Shown: positions 26,180-36,358, numbered from the stretch's first letter. The stretch: 64,000 bases of DNA from Vreelandella neptunia (GCF_034479615.1 NZ_CP140255.1:1116001-1180000); one strand, 5' to 3'. Numbers and translations are program-made. Notes: generated by a model not told the origin, from the sequence alone.

Positions 26180-26992
26180 TCAAGACAACACTTTTTTGGC
26201 TTGGGTACGGACGTGGGTGGTGTAAAGAACGAGACCAACCAGGGTCAGGCCGCCGACCAAGTTACCCAGTACCGTGGGAATCTCGTTCCACATGATGTAT
26301 TGATACAGAGTGAAGTCAGCGCCCATCATCAGACCAATTGGGAACAGGAACATGTTGACCACGGAGTGCTCAAAACCGAGATAGAAAAACACAATAATTG
26401 GCATCCACATGGCCATGATTTTGCCGGACACCGTTGTGGAGATGGCGGCGCCCACCACGCCCATGGAGACCATCCAGTTACAGAACATGCCCCTCAGGAA
26501 GAGCACGATCCAGCCGGCAATCCCCGCCTCCTGATAACCCACCGTGCGACTTTCTCCAACGGCCATCATCGTTTGGCCGACAGCGTTGATCTCCTCGGTG
26601 CCGCCCATGGTGAAATTCAGGTAGCCGAAGGTGGCGATAAATAGGGCACCTCCAAGGTTGCCAAGACCCACCAGCGCCCAGCACTTCAGCATGCGCGGCA
26701 GTGTCACACCGGGTCTTTTGTCGAGCCATGCAAGAGGTACCAGCGTAAAAACACCAGTGAGCAGGTCATAGCCCATCAGGTAGAGCATCACAAAGCCCAC
26801 GGGGAAGAGCAGTGCTCCAATTAAAAAGTGGCCTGTTTGGGTCGCGATGGTAATGGCAAAAATAACTGCCAACGCTAGGGTCGCCCCCGCCATAAAGGAA
26901 CGGATAAGCGTATCCCGAGTACCCATATAGACTTTGGACTCACCCTGATCCACCAACTTGGTGACAAATTCACTTGGCATTAGATAAGACAT
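26180..26992 (-). CDS. Formate/nitrite (FNT) family transporter, possible cyanate channel
   Basis: A 270-residue FNT-family protein with six predicted membrane helices, forming a pentameric channel for small anions such as formate, nitrite or hydrosulfide. Visible features are the N-terminal block SFMAGATLALAVIFA and the FCNWMVSMGV and ALFIATFGYLN segments around the selectivity region. It is the first gene of an operon with cyanase. Cyanate is a small monovalent anion of similar size, so cyanate import is a good hypothesis; formate or nitrite remain possible. The ribosome site is AGGAGA. Confidence 0.92.
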   Translation of the reverse strand: MSYLMPSEFVTKLVDQGESKVYMGTRDTLIRSFMAGATLALAVIFAITIATQTGHFLIGALLFPVGFVMLYLMGYDLLTGVFTLVPLAWLDKRPGVTLPRMLKCWALVGLGNLGGALFIATFGYLNFTMGGTEEINAVGQTMMAVGESRTVGYQEAGIAGWIVLFLRGMFCNWMVSMGVVGAAISTTVSGKIMAMWMPIIVFFYLGFEHSVVNMFLFPIGLMMGADFTLYQYIMWNEIPTVLGNLVGGLTLVGLVLYTTHVRTQAKKVLS

Positions 26993-27154
26993 AAGTATGT
27001 CTCCTGTGTCATTTCGGTTAATTAACGCCTAACCCTAGAGTTTTAGTGTTTCCTGGCAGGAGTAATAAATAGGAGCAATAAAACCGATGGCTGCGCCGTC
27101 CTGGTGCAAAAGAGATTAAGCGTATGGCGCTATCGCACTATCCACATAGCTATT

Positions 27155-27169
27155 GCTATTTGTGTGCCA
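27155..27169 (-). promoter_or_regulatory. Candidate sigma54 (-24/-12) promoter of the FNT-cynS operon
   Basis: Read on the minus strand, TGGCACA-N4-TAGC matches the RpoN consensus TGGCACG-N4-TTGC in 9 of 11 defined bases, with the essential GG and GC at the correct spacing. Transcription would start near 27143, giving a leader of about 150 bases before the FNT ATG. Confidence 0.65.
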
Positions 27170-27249
27170 ACTCGCGCGTATTGTTTTTAATCGTCTGTTT
27201 TTAATAAATTAATTGGTTTTTTGAAGGAGTTTTTGAATTGCATATCGAG

Positions 27250-27304
27250 TTACGAAAAATCGTAATTAACGATATTTCGTTGCTTTATTTACGAAATGTC
27301 GTAA
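27250..27304. promoter_or_regulatory. Three palindromic upstream activator sites for the sigma54 regulator
   Basis: Two perfect copies of TTACGA-N4-TCGTAA (27250-27265 and 27289-27304) flank a third, shorter copy AACGA-N4-TCGTT (27268-27281). Their centres lie about 114, 131 and 153 bp upstream of the predicted FNT-cynS start, the distance expected of sigma54 enhancers. They also sit just before the divergent regulator gene, so they could serve autoregulation. Confidence 0.75.
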
Positions 27305-27359
27305 TTGGCGCGGGAATTGAATGGTTAAGGAGAGACCACCTAGAGCCATGAGGTATGCA

Positions 27360-29315
27360 ATGGATGAGCAACAACGCAATCACACCGCGGCGCTGATGGT
27401 CGCTTTTTCACCTTTGGCGATGATAGTGGTCGACCCTTATGCCGATAAGTTACTGGACGCTAACTCTGCCGCCTGTGAGTTGCTCAATATTAATGAAGCA
27501 CTGCCTCTAAAGGCGCCTTTTAGCCATCGTTTAAGTGCTTCACTGCCGCTATGGGTGAGCTTCACCGATGAGACGCTGGTGCAAAAAACGGCCTGGTCGG
27601 ATGACCTGGTGATACTAGACATGCTGCGCCAGCCTTATCGGGTAGAAGTTTATGCCCAGCATATTGAAGACTCTTCACAGCTGTTACTGACGCTGATAGA
27701 CCGCAATAAAGCTGAGCAGCGGCGAGCAAAAGCGGAATTAGGCCGCCAACACCGCCAGGGGGAAGTGGGTTGGCAGCGGGTCGAACAGGTGTTCGAACGG
27801 ATTGAAAAGCAGAACCAGCTGATTCTGGGCGCAGCGGGTGAGGGGATTTACGGCCTGGATGCTGAAGGAAAAACCACCTTCGTGAATCCTGCCGCCGAGC
27901 GAATTCTGGGCTGGAGTACCGAAGATATGGTAGGCCACGATGCGCACCTAATGTTTCATCATACCCACGCCGATGGCAGCCACTTCCCGGTGCAGCAGTG
28001 TCCTATCCACGCCTCATTCAGCGACGGCCAGGTGCACCACGTCGATAACGAGGTGTTCTGGCACAAAAATGGTGAGGCGATTCCCGTTGAGTACACCAGC
28101 ACCCCTATTTTTGAAATGGGCCGTTTGGTCGGGGCGGTGGTGCTATTTCGCGATATTCGTGAGCGCAAGCGCGCCGAGCAGCAGTTGCGTGATGCCCTTG
28201 CAGAAGTGGAGTCACTCAAACAGCGTCTGGAACTGGAGAATGAGTACCTTCAAGAAGAGATAAAAGCGGAGCTTAACCACCGCGATATTGTTGGCAATAG
28301 CCCGGCGGTGGCAAAACTGATCCAGCAGATTGAGCTGGTCGCTCCCACTAGCGCCAACGTGTTGATTAGCGGCGAGTCGGGTACCGGCAAAGAGCTGATT
28401 GCCCGGGCCATTCATGCCGGTAGCTCGCGCAGCGATCGACCGCTGATCCGCGTGAACTGTGCTGCTATTCCCCGTGATCTGTTTGAAAGCGAGTTTTTTG
28501 GCCATGTCAAAGGCGCCTTTACCGGCGCGGTACAGGATCGCCCTGGGCGCTTTGAGCTTGCCCACGGCGGCACGCTATTTTTGGATGAAGTCGGTGAAAT
28601 CCCTCTGGAACTGCAGAGCAAGCTACTGCGGGTGCTGCAGGATCAGCAGTTTGAGCGGGTGGGCGATAACCGTACCCGCGAGGTAGATGTGCGGGTGATT
28701 GCTGCTACTAACCGTGATCTACGTGACATGATCGAAGAGGGCCACTTTCGTGAGGATCTCTATTTCCGCCTTAATGTCTTCCCGATTGATTCGGTACCGT
28801 TGCGCAAACGAATAGAAGATGTACCGCTGCTGGCACGGCATTTTTTACAGCGTGCCTGCCTGAAGTTTAATAAACCCGGCGTGCGCATTCCCCCCGCCCA
28901 GTTGGAAATTCTTCAGCGCTACCCATGGCCGGGCAATATTCGTGAGTTGGAAAACATTATTGAGCGCCAAGTGATTGTGACCCAGGATCGCCGCTTGATG
29001 TTTGATGACTTGCTATTGGGGGAGCCCCCGCGTGCGATAGGTCTTACTAATCCGGTTGCACCAGCCCACGCCAGCGTGGAGAAAAGTGAAACACTACTGC
29101 TGACCGAACATGCGCTGGGGCAGCGCCAGCGGGAGAGCACGATTGCCGCTCTGGAAAGGGCGGGAGGTAAAGTTTCTGGGGCAGGAGGTGCGGCGGAGTT
29201 GCTTGGCATAAAGCCCACGACGCTTGCCTCACGGCTAAATAAATGGGGCATCGACACGCGGGAGTTTCGTAGAAGAGAGCCACATTTATCGCCAAGGCAT
29301 CATGCTTTGGACTAA
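27360..29315 (+). CDS. Sigma54-dependent PAS-domain activator (CynF-like)
   Basis: A 651-residue enhancer-binding protein. It has an N-terminal PAS-like region (residues 5-110), a second PAS domain (about 150-275), a coiled coil (280-305), an AAA+ sigma54-interaction domain (305-535) and a C-terminal Fis-type helix-turn-helix. Walker A (GESGTGKE, near 337) and the sigma54-contact loop GAFTGA (near 384) are intact. It is divergent from the FNT-cynS operon. A Fis-type sigma54 regulator, CynF, controls cyanase genes in Pseudomonas, so this is probably its counterpart. I start at 27360 (GAGG 6 bases upstream); the frame allows 13 more residues. Confidence 0.9.
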   Translation: MDEQQRNHTAALMVAFSPLAMIVVDPYADKLLDANSAACELLNINEALPLKAPFSHRLSASLPLWVSFTDETLVQKTAWSDDLVILDMLRQPYRVEVYAQHIEDSSQLLLTLIDRNKAEQRRAKAELGRQHRQGEVGWQRVEQVFERIEKQNQLILGAAGEGIYGLDAEGKTTFVNPAAERILGWSTEDMVGHDAHLMFHHTHADGSHFPVQQCPIHASFSDGQVHHVDNEVFWHKNGEAIPVEYTSTPIFEMGRLVGAVVLFRDIRERKRAEQQLRDALAEVESLKQRLELENEYLQEEIKAELNHRDIVGNSPAVAKLIQQIELVAPTSANVLISGESGTGKELIARAIHAGSSRSDRPLIRVNCAAIPRDLFESEFFGHVKGAFTGAVQDRPGRFELAHGGTLFLDEVGEIPLELQSKLLRVLQDQQFERVGDNRTREVDVRVIAATNRDLRDMIEEGHFREDLYFRLNVFPIDSVPLRKRIEDVPLLARHFLQRACLKFNKPGVRIPPAQLEILQRYPWPGNIRELENIIERQVIVTQDRRLMFDDLLLGEPPRAIGLTNPVAPAHASVEKSETLLLTEHALGQRQRESTIAALERAGGKVSGAGGAAELLGIKPTTLASRLNKWGIDTREFRRREPHLSPRHHALD

Positions 29316-29376
29316 GGTAAGCTGGAAGCGGCTTGACAATAGGTTGTTCACACATTTTCCGATTGTTCAAGGCTAG

Positions 29377-29402
29377 CATACATACATGAATGTAACTATA
29401 AT
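29377..29402 (+). promoter_or_regulatory. Efflux operon operator and -10 element
   Basis: CATACA-N4-TGAATGTAA-N-TAT (29377-29399) is identical in pattern and spacing to the site upstream of the TetR gene at 38088-38110. It overlaps a perfect -10 hexamer TATAAT (29397-29402). It also resembles the E. coli AcrR operator. A TetR repressor bound here would block the polymerase. Confidence 0.7.
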
Positions 29403-29499
29403 GCTCATCTTTCTGAGTGGCACCGTACTTTGAGTGATTTTGTGCGCTGATTGATTGAGTGCGTTCGCCAACCTGATGCTGATACCTAGAGGCAATCCC

Positions 29500-30963
29500 A
29501 TGCGACTGGCACACTGGGCAGTCAATGCCCCTTTACGACCCCTGCTGTTAGCGGTATTTACGGCTTCTTTTGTATTGCCTGCTCAAGCCGCCGACCTAAT
29601 CACGATTACCCGTGATGCGTTGGATAATAACGCTGAGCTTGCTTCGGCGCGCTCGGAATATTTGGGTGTTGAAGCAGGCAGAGATGTTGTGCGTAGCGGG
29701 TTATTACCCCAAATTAACGCCTCGGGTACCGTGGCGCACAATGAACAGTATGAAAGCCAGGGTTCATCCCGAGCGGGAGTAGGGGCTGGAACGGGTAGTG
29801 TGAGCGCTGGTGATGACCGCTACAACACCGTATCGCTCTCCCTTGAAGCCACCCAGGCGCTCTATGATGAAGTAACCCGCCGACAAGTCACCCAGGCCGA
29901 GCGCCAGATTGACCAGCAGGTATATCTGCTAGCGGCGACTGAGCAGCAGTTGCTAATCGATGTAGCCAGCGCCTATTTCGACATTCTGCGTGCTCACGAA
30001 GTCCTCGAAGCGCGGTTTGCTCAAGAGCGAGCTATTGGCCGTCAGCTTGAGCAGGCCGGTGAGCAGTTTGAGGTCGGGTTGATTGCAATTACCGAAGTCG
30101 AAGAGGCCCGGGCTACCTTTGACCAGTCCCGTGCTGATCGCATTGCCGCAGAGAGCAATCTGCAGGTGGCATTTGAGGCTCTGGAGCAGTTGACCGGCCA
30201 GCGTTATGCCAGCATTGAGGCGCTGGGCGACAGTATGCCGATAGCACTTCCCGAGCCAAGCAGCCGCGATTACTGGGTAGAGCAGGCTATTGAGCGTAAC
30301 CCTCAGGTATTGGCCCAACAAGCGGGGATCGAGGTGTCACGTAGCGGTGTAGATATTGCCCGCGCGGGTCGTTTACCCACGCTTTCAGCCTTTGGCAACT
30401 ATCAGTATGGCGACAGTGATATTGATAATACCACCGGCAATGACTCCTCTAGCCAAGTAGGCATTCGCGCTAATTTACCCATCTACACCGGCGGCAGCAC
30501 CAGCGCTAGTATCCGGCAAGGGACTTATCAGCTGGAAAGCAGCCAGTATGATTTCGAATCCCAGCGTCGTTCGTCGATTCAGCAAGTCCGCTCGCTTTAT
30601 ACCCAGGTTAGCAATGATGTGGAAACTGTCGAGGCTCGTGAGCAGGCCATCGTCTCCAACCAAAGTGCGCTGGAAGCAACACGCGCCGGTTACGAGGTCG
30701 GTACCCGTAACATAGTGGACGTTTTAAATGCTGAGCAGAATTTATACAACGCGATCGCCAACTATGCCGAGGCGCGATACAACTATGTCGTCAACCTGCT
30801 CTCGCTGCGTCAGCAAGCCGGACGCCTGGATGTAGACGCCATTGAGGAAGTCAATGCGTGGTTAACCGGCGATGAGGTGAATTTTACCTTGCCAGAAAGC
30901 GGTGGCGACGACCCCTATGAGCCCGCGCTCAACATCGGTGCACCGCCCCAGCCTGGTATGTAA
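29500..30963 (+). CDS. TolC family outer membrane efflux protein
   Basis: A 487-residue TolC-type outer membrane channel for a tripartite pump. It has a signal peptide (residues 1-30, ending LPAQA-ADL) and two OEP repeats; the second one includes YEVGTRNIVDVLNAEQNLYNA split by the usual helical register. I place the start at the ATG at 29500 (GAGGC upstream, signal peptide immediately after); a TTG at 29455 is less likely. It is first in an operon with the membrane fusion protein (76 bp later) and RND pump. Confidence 0.92.
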   Translation: MRLAHWAVNAPLRPLLLAVFTASFVLPAQAADLITITRDALDNNAELASARSEYLGVEAGRDVVRSGLLPQINASGTVAHNEQYESQGSSRAGVGAGTGSVSAGDDRYNTVSLSLEATQALYDEVTRRQVTQAERQIDQQVYLLAATEQQLLIDVASAYFDILRAHEVLEARFAQERAIGRQLEQAGEQFEVGLIAITEVEEARATFDQSRADRIAAESNLQVAFEALEQLTGQRYASIEALGDSMPIALPEPSSRDYWVEQAIERNPQVLAQQAGIEVSRSGVDIARAGRLPTLSAFGNYQYGDSDIDNTTGNDSSSQVGIRANLPIYTGGSTSASIRQGTYQLESSQYDFESQRRSSIQQVRSLYTQVSNDVETVEAREQAIVSNQSALEATRAGYEVGTRNIVDVLNAEQNLYNAIANYAEARYNYVVNLLSLRQQAGRLDVDAIEEVNAWLTGDEVNFTLPESGGDDPYEPALNIGAPPQPGM

Positions 30964-31039
30964 TTACCCGACGGTGGGAAGTGATTCAGGTGTGCATGTG
31001 CTATCGGTCACCTTAAAAAGATATATGGGAATGTAACGT

Positions 31040-32311
31040 ATGAAAAAGATGATTCACTCACGCCGAGCGAGTCTGGTGACGCTAGTAGCTGCGCTGGCAC
31101 TTTCAGCCTGCGGTCAAGAACAAACCGAGGTACCTCAGCAGGGTGCCCAGCAAGAAGCACCGCCCCATAAGGTCGAAGTTGCCGAAATGGAGCGTCAGGA
31201 TATACCGCTGGATAAGTCGTACCCCTCACTGCTGCGCAGTGATGGTGAAGTCACTTTGGTTGCCCGTGTAAATGGGTTTCTGGAAGAACGCCACTTTGAA
31301 CCCGGCCAGTTGGTCGAAGAAGGCGATCGTCTTTACACCATCGAGCCAGATCTTTATCAGGCAACGGTTAATCAGCGTGAAGCGGATCTACAGAGCGCTC
31401 GTGCCCAGCTTGCCCGCGCCCAGCGTGATGCTCAGCGCTTTGAGCAACTGCTAAGCCAAAACTCGGTGAGTCGTCAGCAGTATGACCAGGCGTTAGCCGA
31501 CCAACGGGTCGCCCAGGCGAGCGTTGCGCAAGCCGAGGCGGCCTTAACCAGCGCCAATTTAGACTTAGGCTATTCCCAAGTTACAGCCCCTGTTTCGGGT
31601 ATGATCGGTTTGAGCCAAGTGAATGTGGGCAATTTAGTGACTTCCGGTACTGAGTTGGCGACGATCACGCCACTGGATCCGCTGGAAGTTCGTTTTCAAC
31701 TGCCTCAGCGTGACGCATTCGAGCTGCGTCGCCAATTGAGCGACGGCGATGATACGTCGGATATTCGCGCAAAACTGAGCATCCCTGGGGTGAGTGGCGG
31801 CAGCGATTCTGAACTGGAAGGCCATTTGGATTTCCTGGGTTCGCGTGTTGATAGCGGTACCAGCACCGTGCAAGCGTCTGCAACCTTCGAAAACCCCGAT
31901 GCGACTGTGCTGCCTGGCCAATTTGTGCGCGTGCGTATAGAGGGTCTGAAGCGTTTTGATGTGATGGCCGTGCCGGAAATTGCCGTTACCCAAGGGTTGA
32001 TGGGCCCGCAGGTGTTTGTCCTGGATGATGATAATAAAGCCCGCGAAAGGACTGTTTCATTGGGTGAAGTGGCTGGCCCGTGGCAGTTGATTCGTGAGGG
32101 ATTAGAGCCGGGGGATCGTGTGGTAGTAGGAGACCCTGCTGGTTTAGAGCCGGGCATGACGATTGAGCCTCAACCATTTGATGGCAACGCTGAAAACATT
32201 GTTGAAAATGTGGAGCAAGAAGAGGCACAACAGCAGGCTGAAGCTGCAGAGACAATGGAAGATGGGGCGGCAGATGGTCAGCCCACTGAAGGGGAAGAGG
32301 GTGCGCAATAA
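31040..32311 (+). CDS. RND efflux membrane fusion protein (AcrA/MexA family)
   Basis: A 423-residue periplasmic adaptor. The N-terminus is a lipoprotein signal with lipobox LSAC (cysteine near residue 24). Barrel-sandwich (lipoyl-like), alpha-hairpin and beta-barrel regions follow in AcrA order; the hairpin spans about residues 110-170. The C-terminus has an acidic, glutamine-rich tail (about 40 residues) that is longer than usual. The stop overlaps the next ATG by one base (TAATG), so pump and adaptor are translationally coupled. Confidence 0.94.
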   Translation: MKKMIHSRRASLVTLVAALALSACGQEQTEVPQQGAQQEAPPHKVEVAEMERQDIPLDKSYPSLLRSDGEVTLVARVNGFLEERHFEPGQLVEEGDRLYTIEPDLYQATVNQREADLQSARAQLARAQRDAQRFEQLLSQNSVSRQQYDQALADQRVAQASVAQAEAALTSANLDLGYSQVTAPVSGMIGLSQVNVGNLVTSGTELATITPLDPLEVRFQLPQRDAFELRRQLSDGDDTSDIRAKLSIPGVSGGSDSELEGHLDFLGSRVDSGTSTVQASATFENPDATVLPGQFVRVRIEGLKRFDVMAVPEIAVTQGLMGPQVFVLDDDNKARERTVSLGEVAGPWQLIREGLEPGDRVVVGDPAGLEPGMTIEPQPFDGNAENIVENVEQEEAQQQAEAAETMEDGAADGQPTEGEEGAQ

Positions 32312-35300
32312 TGAACTTCTCTAACTTCTTCATCAGTCGGCCGATTTTTGCCACGGTACTGGCGATTATCGTGACGCTGGTGGGCGTGATGTCCATGCGC
32401 ATACTGCCTATTGAACAGTATCCCAACGTGGTACCGCCAACGGTATCGGTACAGGCTCAGTTCCCCGGAGCGGATGCGGAAACTGTTGCACAGACCGTGG
32501 CGGCACCTATCGCAGAAGCGATTAACGGCGTTGAGGACATGCTTTACATGACCTCCAACAGCTCCGATAACGGCAGTATGAGTTTGAGCGTGGCATTTAA
32601 TATCGGCACTGATGGCGATATTAATACGATTAACGTGAATAACCGCGTTCAAGGTGCGCTCTCTCAGTTGCCTGAAGCAGTGCAGTCGCAAGGCGTCACC
32701 GTTGAGCTCCGCTCCGACTCTATCTTGATGTTTATTGCGTTGACCTCGCCGGACGGCGACTATGACAAAATTTTCATGCAGAACTACGCTACCCTCAATG
32801 TACTTGACGAACTTCGTCAGGTACCAGGGGTAGGTAATGCAGAAGTACTGGGTGGCGGCGAGTTTGCCATGCGAATCTGGATGGATCCGGATAAGTTAGC
32901 CCAGTACGATCTCACTCCTAGCGAAGTAGCTAGTGCGATTAGAGCGCAAAATACGGAAGTGCCAGCGGGTAGTTTGGCATCGACACCGCAAAGCGATCCA
33001 CGCGCATACACCTACACGATTACCGCTGGAGGTCGCCTCAATGATGTTGATGACTTCCGTAATATTTACCTGCGAACCAATAACGACGGCTCTTCACTAC
33101 GTTTGGAGGACGTTGCACGTATTGAGCTTGGGGCGTCTTCTTACGGCGTTGATGCGCGTTTGAATGGCTCCAGCATGGCGCCGATTATTATTAATCAACA
33201 GCCCGGTGCAAATGCGCTAGAAACTGCTCAAGGTGTGCGTACGGCGATGGAAGATTTGTCCACTCGCTTCCCGCCCGGGCTTGAGTATGTGGCACCTTAC
33301 GATACTACGCTGTTTATCGATGCCTCTGTAGAGACGGTCATTCATACCTTCATTGAAGCGTTCCTAATCGTTATCGTCATTCTGTTTATTTTCCTGCAGA
33401 ACTGGCGTTTTACTGTCATTGCGATGTCAGTGGTGCCGGTGGCGGTAGTGGGCACTTTTGCAGGTTTCTATCTATTAGGCTTTTCGATCAATCTGTTGAC
33501 GCTATTTGCGCTGGTGCTCTCGATAGGGATAGTCGTCGATGATGCGATCTTGGTTGTGGAGAACGTCGAGCGCGTGCTGAGTGAAGAGGATGATATCAGT
33601 GTGCGGGATGCCACTATCCGGGCGATGAAAGAAGTCGGCGGGCCGGTTATTGCGACTTCGCTGATTATGGCCGCTGTGTTTATACCCGTGGCTTTCCTGG
33701 GCGGCTTTACCGGACAGATTTATCAGCAGTTTGCGATTACCGTGGCGATCTCGGTAGCGCTCTCAGCGCTGATGGCATTGACCTTTACGCCCGCCCTCTC
33801 TGCGATCTTTATCAAGCATAAAGTCGCGGGCGCCGGTCAATCCAAATTCAAGCGCGCGCTGAATACACCGTTTCGCCTGTTTGATCGGCTGTTTGCCGGT
33901 ATTACCGCCGCCTATATGTGGATCGTAAAAGGCCTAGTAAGGTTTTGGCTGCTGGCGCTTGCGCTGACGGTGCTTACCGGTGTGGGGTCTTACTGGCTAT
34001 ATGCTAATACACCCTCAACGTTGGTGCCTGAAACCGATCAGGGGGTCGTCCTGGTGAGCGTGTCGTTGCCAGATGCGGCTTCACTTGACCGTACTCAACG
34101 CTATATGGCGAAACTCAGTACGGCAATTGAAGATATCCCTGGGGTGGAATACTCCTCGGCAGTGGCGGGTTATGACATTCTTTCAAGCGCCGTGAATACT
34201 GCTCGTGGTGTGATGTTTATCAATCTTAGCCCTTGGTCTGAGCGTGAACTAACCGCCAGCGAGCTGGTTGGGCGTATTATGGGGTTAGGCGCAAGTATTG
34301 ATGGTGGCTCTGCTATGGCCTTTAACTTGCCGCCCATTATGGGACTTTCGACAACCGGCGGGTTCACTGGTTACCTTCAGTCATTTGATGGGGCGTCGAC
34401 ACGCGAGCTCTATGAGGCCTCGTTGCAAATAATGCAAAAGGCTAACCAGCATCCCGCCTTGAACCGGGTTTTTACCACCTTCAATGTTAATGTGCCGTCA
34501 TATCGTGCCAATATCGACCAGCAGAAGGCGTTGAGTTATGGCGTGGCGCTGGAGAATATTAACTCGGCCTTAGGTAATACATTTGGTAATGGTTTTGTGA
34601 ACTTCTTTAGCTATCAAAACCGTAATTTCCAAGTCTATCTGCAAAACGAAGACGAATTCCGTAAAACGCCGGAAGACGTTAGCAGCGTCTACGTGCGCGG
34701 CGGTAACGGCGAACGTATTCCGCTTTCCGAGTTTGTCGAGCTTGAGCGCCAAACCGGGCCGGCGGTAGTGTCGCGGTTTGGGGTTTATGCTGGTGCCCAG
34801 TTCCAGGGACAGCCTGCGCCTGGGTACAGCTCTGCCCAAGCCATTGAAGCGATGGAAGGGATCGTGCAAGAGACGCTAGGCTCTGACTGGGGAATGGGGT
34901 GGACCGGCACGGCGTATCAAGAGTCCAACATGGGCAGCGCAGCGACGCTGGCGATTGTCTTCGGCCTATTGATGGTCTTCCTGATCCTAGCGGCTCAGTA
35001 TGAGAGCTGGTCGTTGCCCCTCGCGGTGCTGACCGCTACCCCCTTTGCTTTCCTAGGGGGGGTTGGTGGCATCGCATTGCGCGGGTTGGACACCAGTGTG
35101 TATGTGCAGATCGGCATGCTGGTGGTGGTTGGGTTGGCGGCCAAGAACGCGATCCTTATCGTCGAATTTGCCGAACTGCAGCGTAAGGAGCAGGGTAAAA
35201 CAATCCGTGAGGCGGCGATTACCGCAGCAGAACTGCGTTTCCGCCCGATCGTGATGACATCGTTGGCGTTTATCTTCGGTACGTTGCCGTTGGCCTTAGC

Positions 35301-35499
35301 CACCGGTGCTAGTGATGTAAGTAGCCATCACATCGGCACTACGGTGGCGGTGGGTATGGCGTCTGTTGCTATCTTGGGGAGTCTATTTATCCCCAGCTTC
35401 TACGCTATGATTGCAACTGTTTCTGACTGGCTAGGTCGCAAGATGAAAGGGAATAGACATGATGGCTCACAGCCGGCGCTTGAGCATGAAAAGCACTAG
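32311..35499 (+). CDS. RND family multidrug efflux transporter (AcrB/MexB/HAE1 type)
   Basis: A 1062-residue proton-driven pump with the 12-helix RND layout and two large periplasmic loops, of normal length. Typical features are the start NFFISRPIFATVLAI-like (here NFSNFFISRPIFATVLAII), the helix-4 GIVVDDAILVVENVER carrying the proton-relay Asp pair, and the helix-10 region AAKNAILIVEFA. It expels drugs or toxic compounds from the inner membrane or periplasm through the TolC protein. Substrates cannot be deduced. A terminator follows at 35532. Confidence 0.96.
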   Translation: MNFSNFFISRPIFATVLAIIVTLVGVMSMRILPIEQYPNVVPPTVSVQAQFPGADAETVAQTVAAPIAEAINGVEDMLYMTSNSSDNGSMSLSVAFNIGTDGDINTINVNNRVQGALSQLPEAVQSQGVTVELRSDSILMFIALTSPDGDYDKIFMQNYATLNVLDELRQVPGVGNAEVLGGGEFAMRIWMDPDKLAQYDLTPSEVASAIRAQNTEVPAGSLASTPQSDPRAYTYTITAGGRLNDVDDFRNIYLRTNNDGSSLRLEDVARIELGASSYGVDARLNGSSMAPIIINQQPGANALETAQGVRTAMEDLSTRFPPGLEYVAPYDTTLFIDASVETVIHTFIEAFLIVIVILFIFLQNWRFTVIAMSVVPVAVVGTFAGFYLLGFSINLLTLFALVLSIGIVVDDAILVVENVERVLSEEDDISVRDATIRAMKEVGGPVIATSLIMAAVFIPVAFLGGFTGQIYQQFAITVAISVALSALMALTFTPALSAIFIKHKVAGAGQSKFKRALNTPFRLFDRLFAGITAAYMWIVKGLVRFWLLALALTVLTGVGSYWLYANTPSTLVPETDQGVVLVSVSLPDAASLDRTQRYMAKLSTAIEDIPGVEYSSAVAGYDILSSAVNTARGVMFINLSPWSERELTASELVGRIMGLGASIDGGSAMAFNLPPIMGLSTTGGFTGYLQSFDGASTRELYEASLQIMQKANQHPALNRVFTTFNVNVPSYRANIDQQKALSYGVALENINSALGNTFGNGFVNFFSYQNRNFQVYLQNEDEFRKTPEDVSSVYVRGGNGERIPLSEFVELERQTGPAVVSRFGVYAGAQFQGQPAPGYSSAQAIEAMEGIVQETLGSDWGMGWTGTAYQESNMGSAATLAIVFGLLMVFLILAAQYESWSLPLAVLTATPFAFLGGVGGIALRGLDTSVYVQIGMLVVVGLAAKNAILIVEFAELQRKEQGKTIREAAITAAELRFRPIVMTSLAFIFGTLPLALATGASDVSSHHIGTTVAVGMASVAILGSLFIPSFYAMIATVSDWLGRKMKGNRHDGSQPALEHEKH

Positions 35500-35531
35500 T
35501 CCTTAGCGATTAACCACGCGTAAACATAGAC

Positions 35532-35562
35532 GGGTGCCATCTTCGGATGGCACCCTTTTTTA
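35532..35562 (+). terminator. Rho-independent terminator of the efflux operon
   Basis: GGGTGCCATC pairs with GATGGCACCC around a TTCG tetraloop, followed by seven T. It is a canonical strong terminator, 33 bp after the pump stop codon. Confidence 0.93.
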
Positions 35563-35671
35563 TTGATAATCAAGTTAGCTGACTAAGGTCAAGGTAGAGG
35601 TGGCACCCCAAAGCTAACCTGGACTAAGCTGGAAGTAACAATACATCACCGGCTAAGTACCGGGAGGCATC

Positions 35672-36358
35672 ATGAACGATCTACTGCACGCTGCTACGCA
35701 ATTTCCGACCATCGTCTTTACGTTGCTACTCGGGCTGTTAGCCCTTTACTGGCTATTAGTGATTATCCGCTTAGCCCCTCTAGAGCTATTTGAGCGTGAT
35801 AGTCTCAAAGAAGACCATCTTGCCAGCACGTTGGTTTCTCTAGGCTTTGCTGGGGTTCCCGCGACGTTGGCTTTGACAGTGATTCTCAGCATTGCTGCGG
35901 CACTCACATTGGCCATCGAACTACTGATATTGCGTTGGCTACCGCTTGGCTTGATACGTATTCCGGTAGGAGTGCTGGTGCTATGGGGTACGTTGGTGGT
36001 TGCTTCGCCCGTGGCGGCGATGCTCTGCCAGGCGTTGCACCGTGGGTTGCACCGTTATCGCCCCTTTACGCGGCGCTGTTTACTGGGTCAAACGGTGGTA
36101 GTGACTGAGCGCGAAGGTGCTGGTGAGCAGGCATTTGCAGTGATCGATAATGAGCCCAATAGCACGGTCAAACTGCTCAGCAAGCGTGATGCACTGCCTG
36201 TAGAGGGGGAGCGACGGGTGCTGGTGAAGTACTTACCAGAAGAGAGCGCCTACCGCAGCGTCTCTGAGAAGGCGTATCTTGAAACGCGAGTTCGTTTGAA
36301 CAGGCTGCGTTTTAACCAGAAAAACCGTCATACAGCCCATTACTCTACTTCTCACTGA
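35672..36358 (+). CDS. YqiJ-like membrane protein with OB-fold domain
   Basis: A 228-residue protein with about three membrane helices (residues 15-35, 60-90, 95-120) and a soluble C-terminal region of about 90 residues (GQTVVVTEREGAGEQAFAVI), resembling the YqiJ/DUF1449 family with an OB-fold. YqiJ is usually encoded next to the flotillin YqiK in membrane-stress loci; no flotillin gene is seen here. The ribosome site is GGGAGG. The function is unknown. The family call is moderate because it rests on layout and length. Confidence 0.65.
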   Translation: MNDLLHAATQFPTIVFTLLLGLLALYWLLVIIRLAPLELFERDSLKEDHLASTLVSLGFAGVPATLALTVILSIAAALTLAIELLILRWLPLGLIRIPVGVLVLWGTLVVASPVAAMLCQALHRGLHRYRPFTRRCLLGQTVVVTEREGAGEQAFAVIDNEPNSTVKLLSKRDALPVEGERRVLVKYLPEESAYRSVSEKAYLETRVRLNRLRFNQKNRHTAHYSTSH

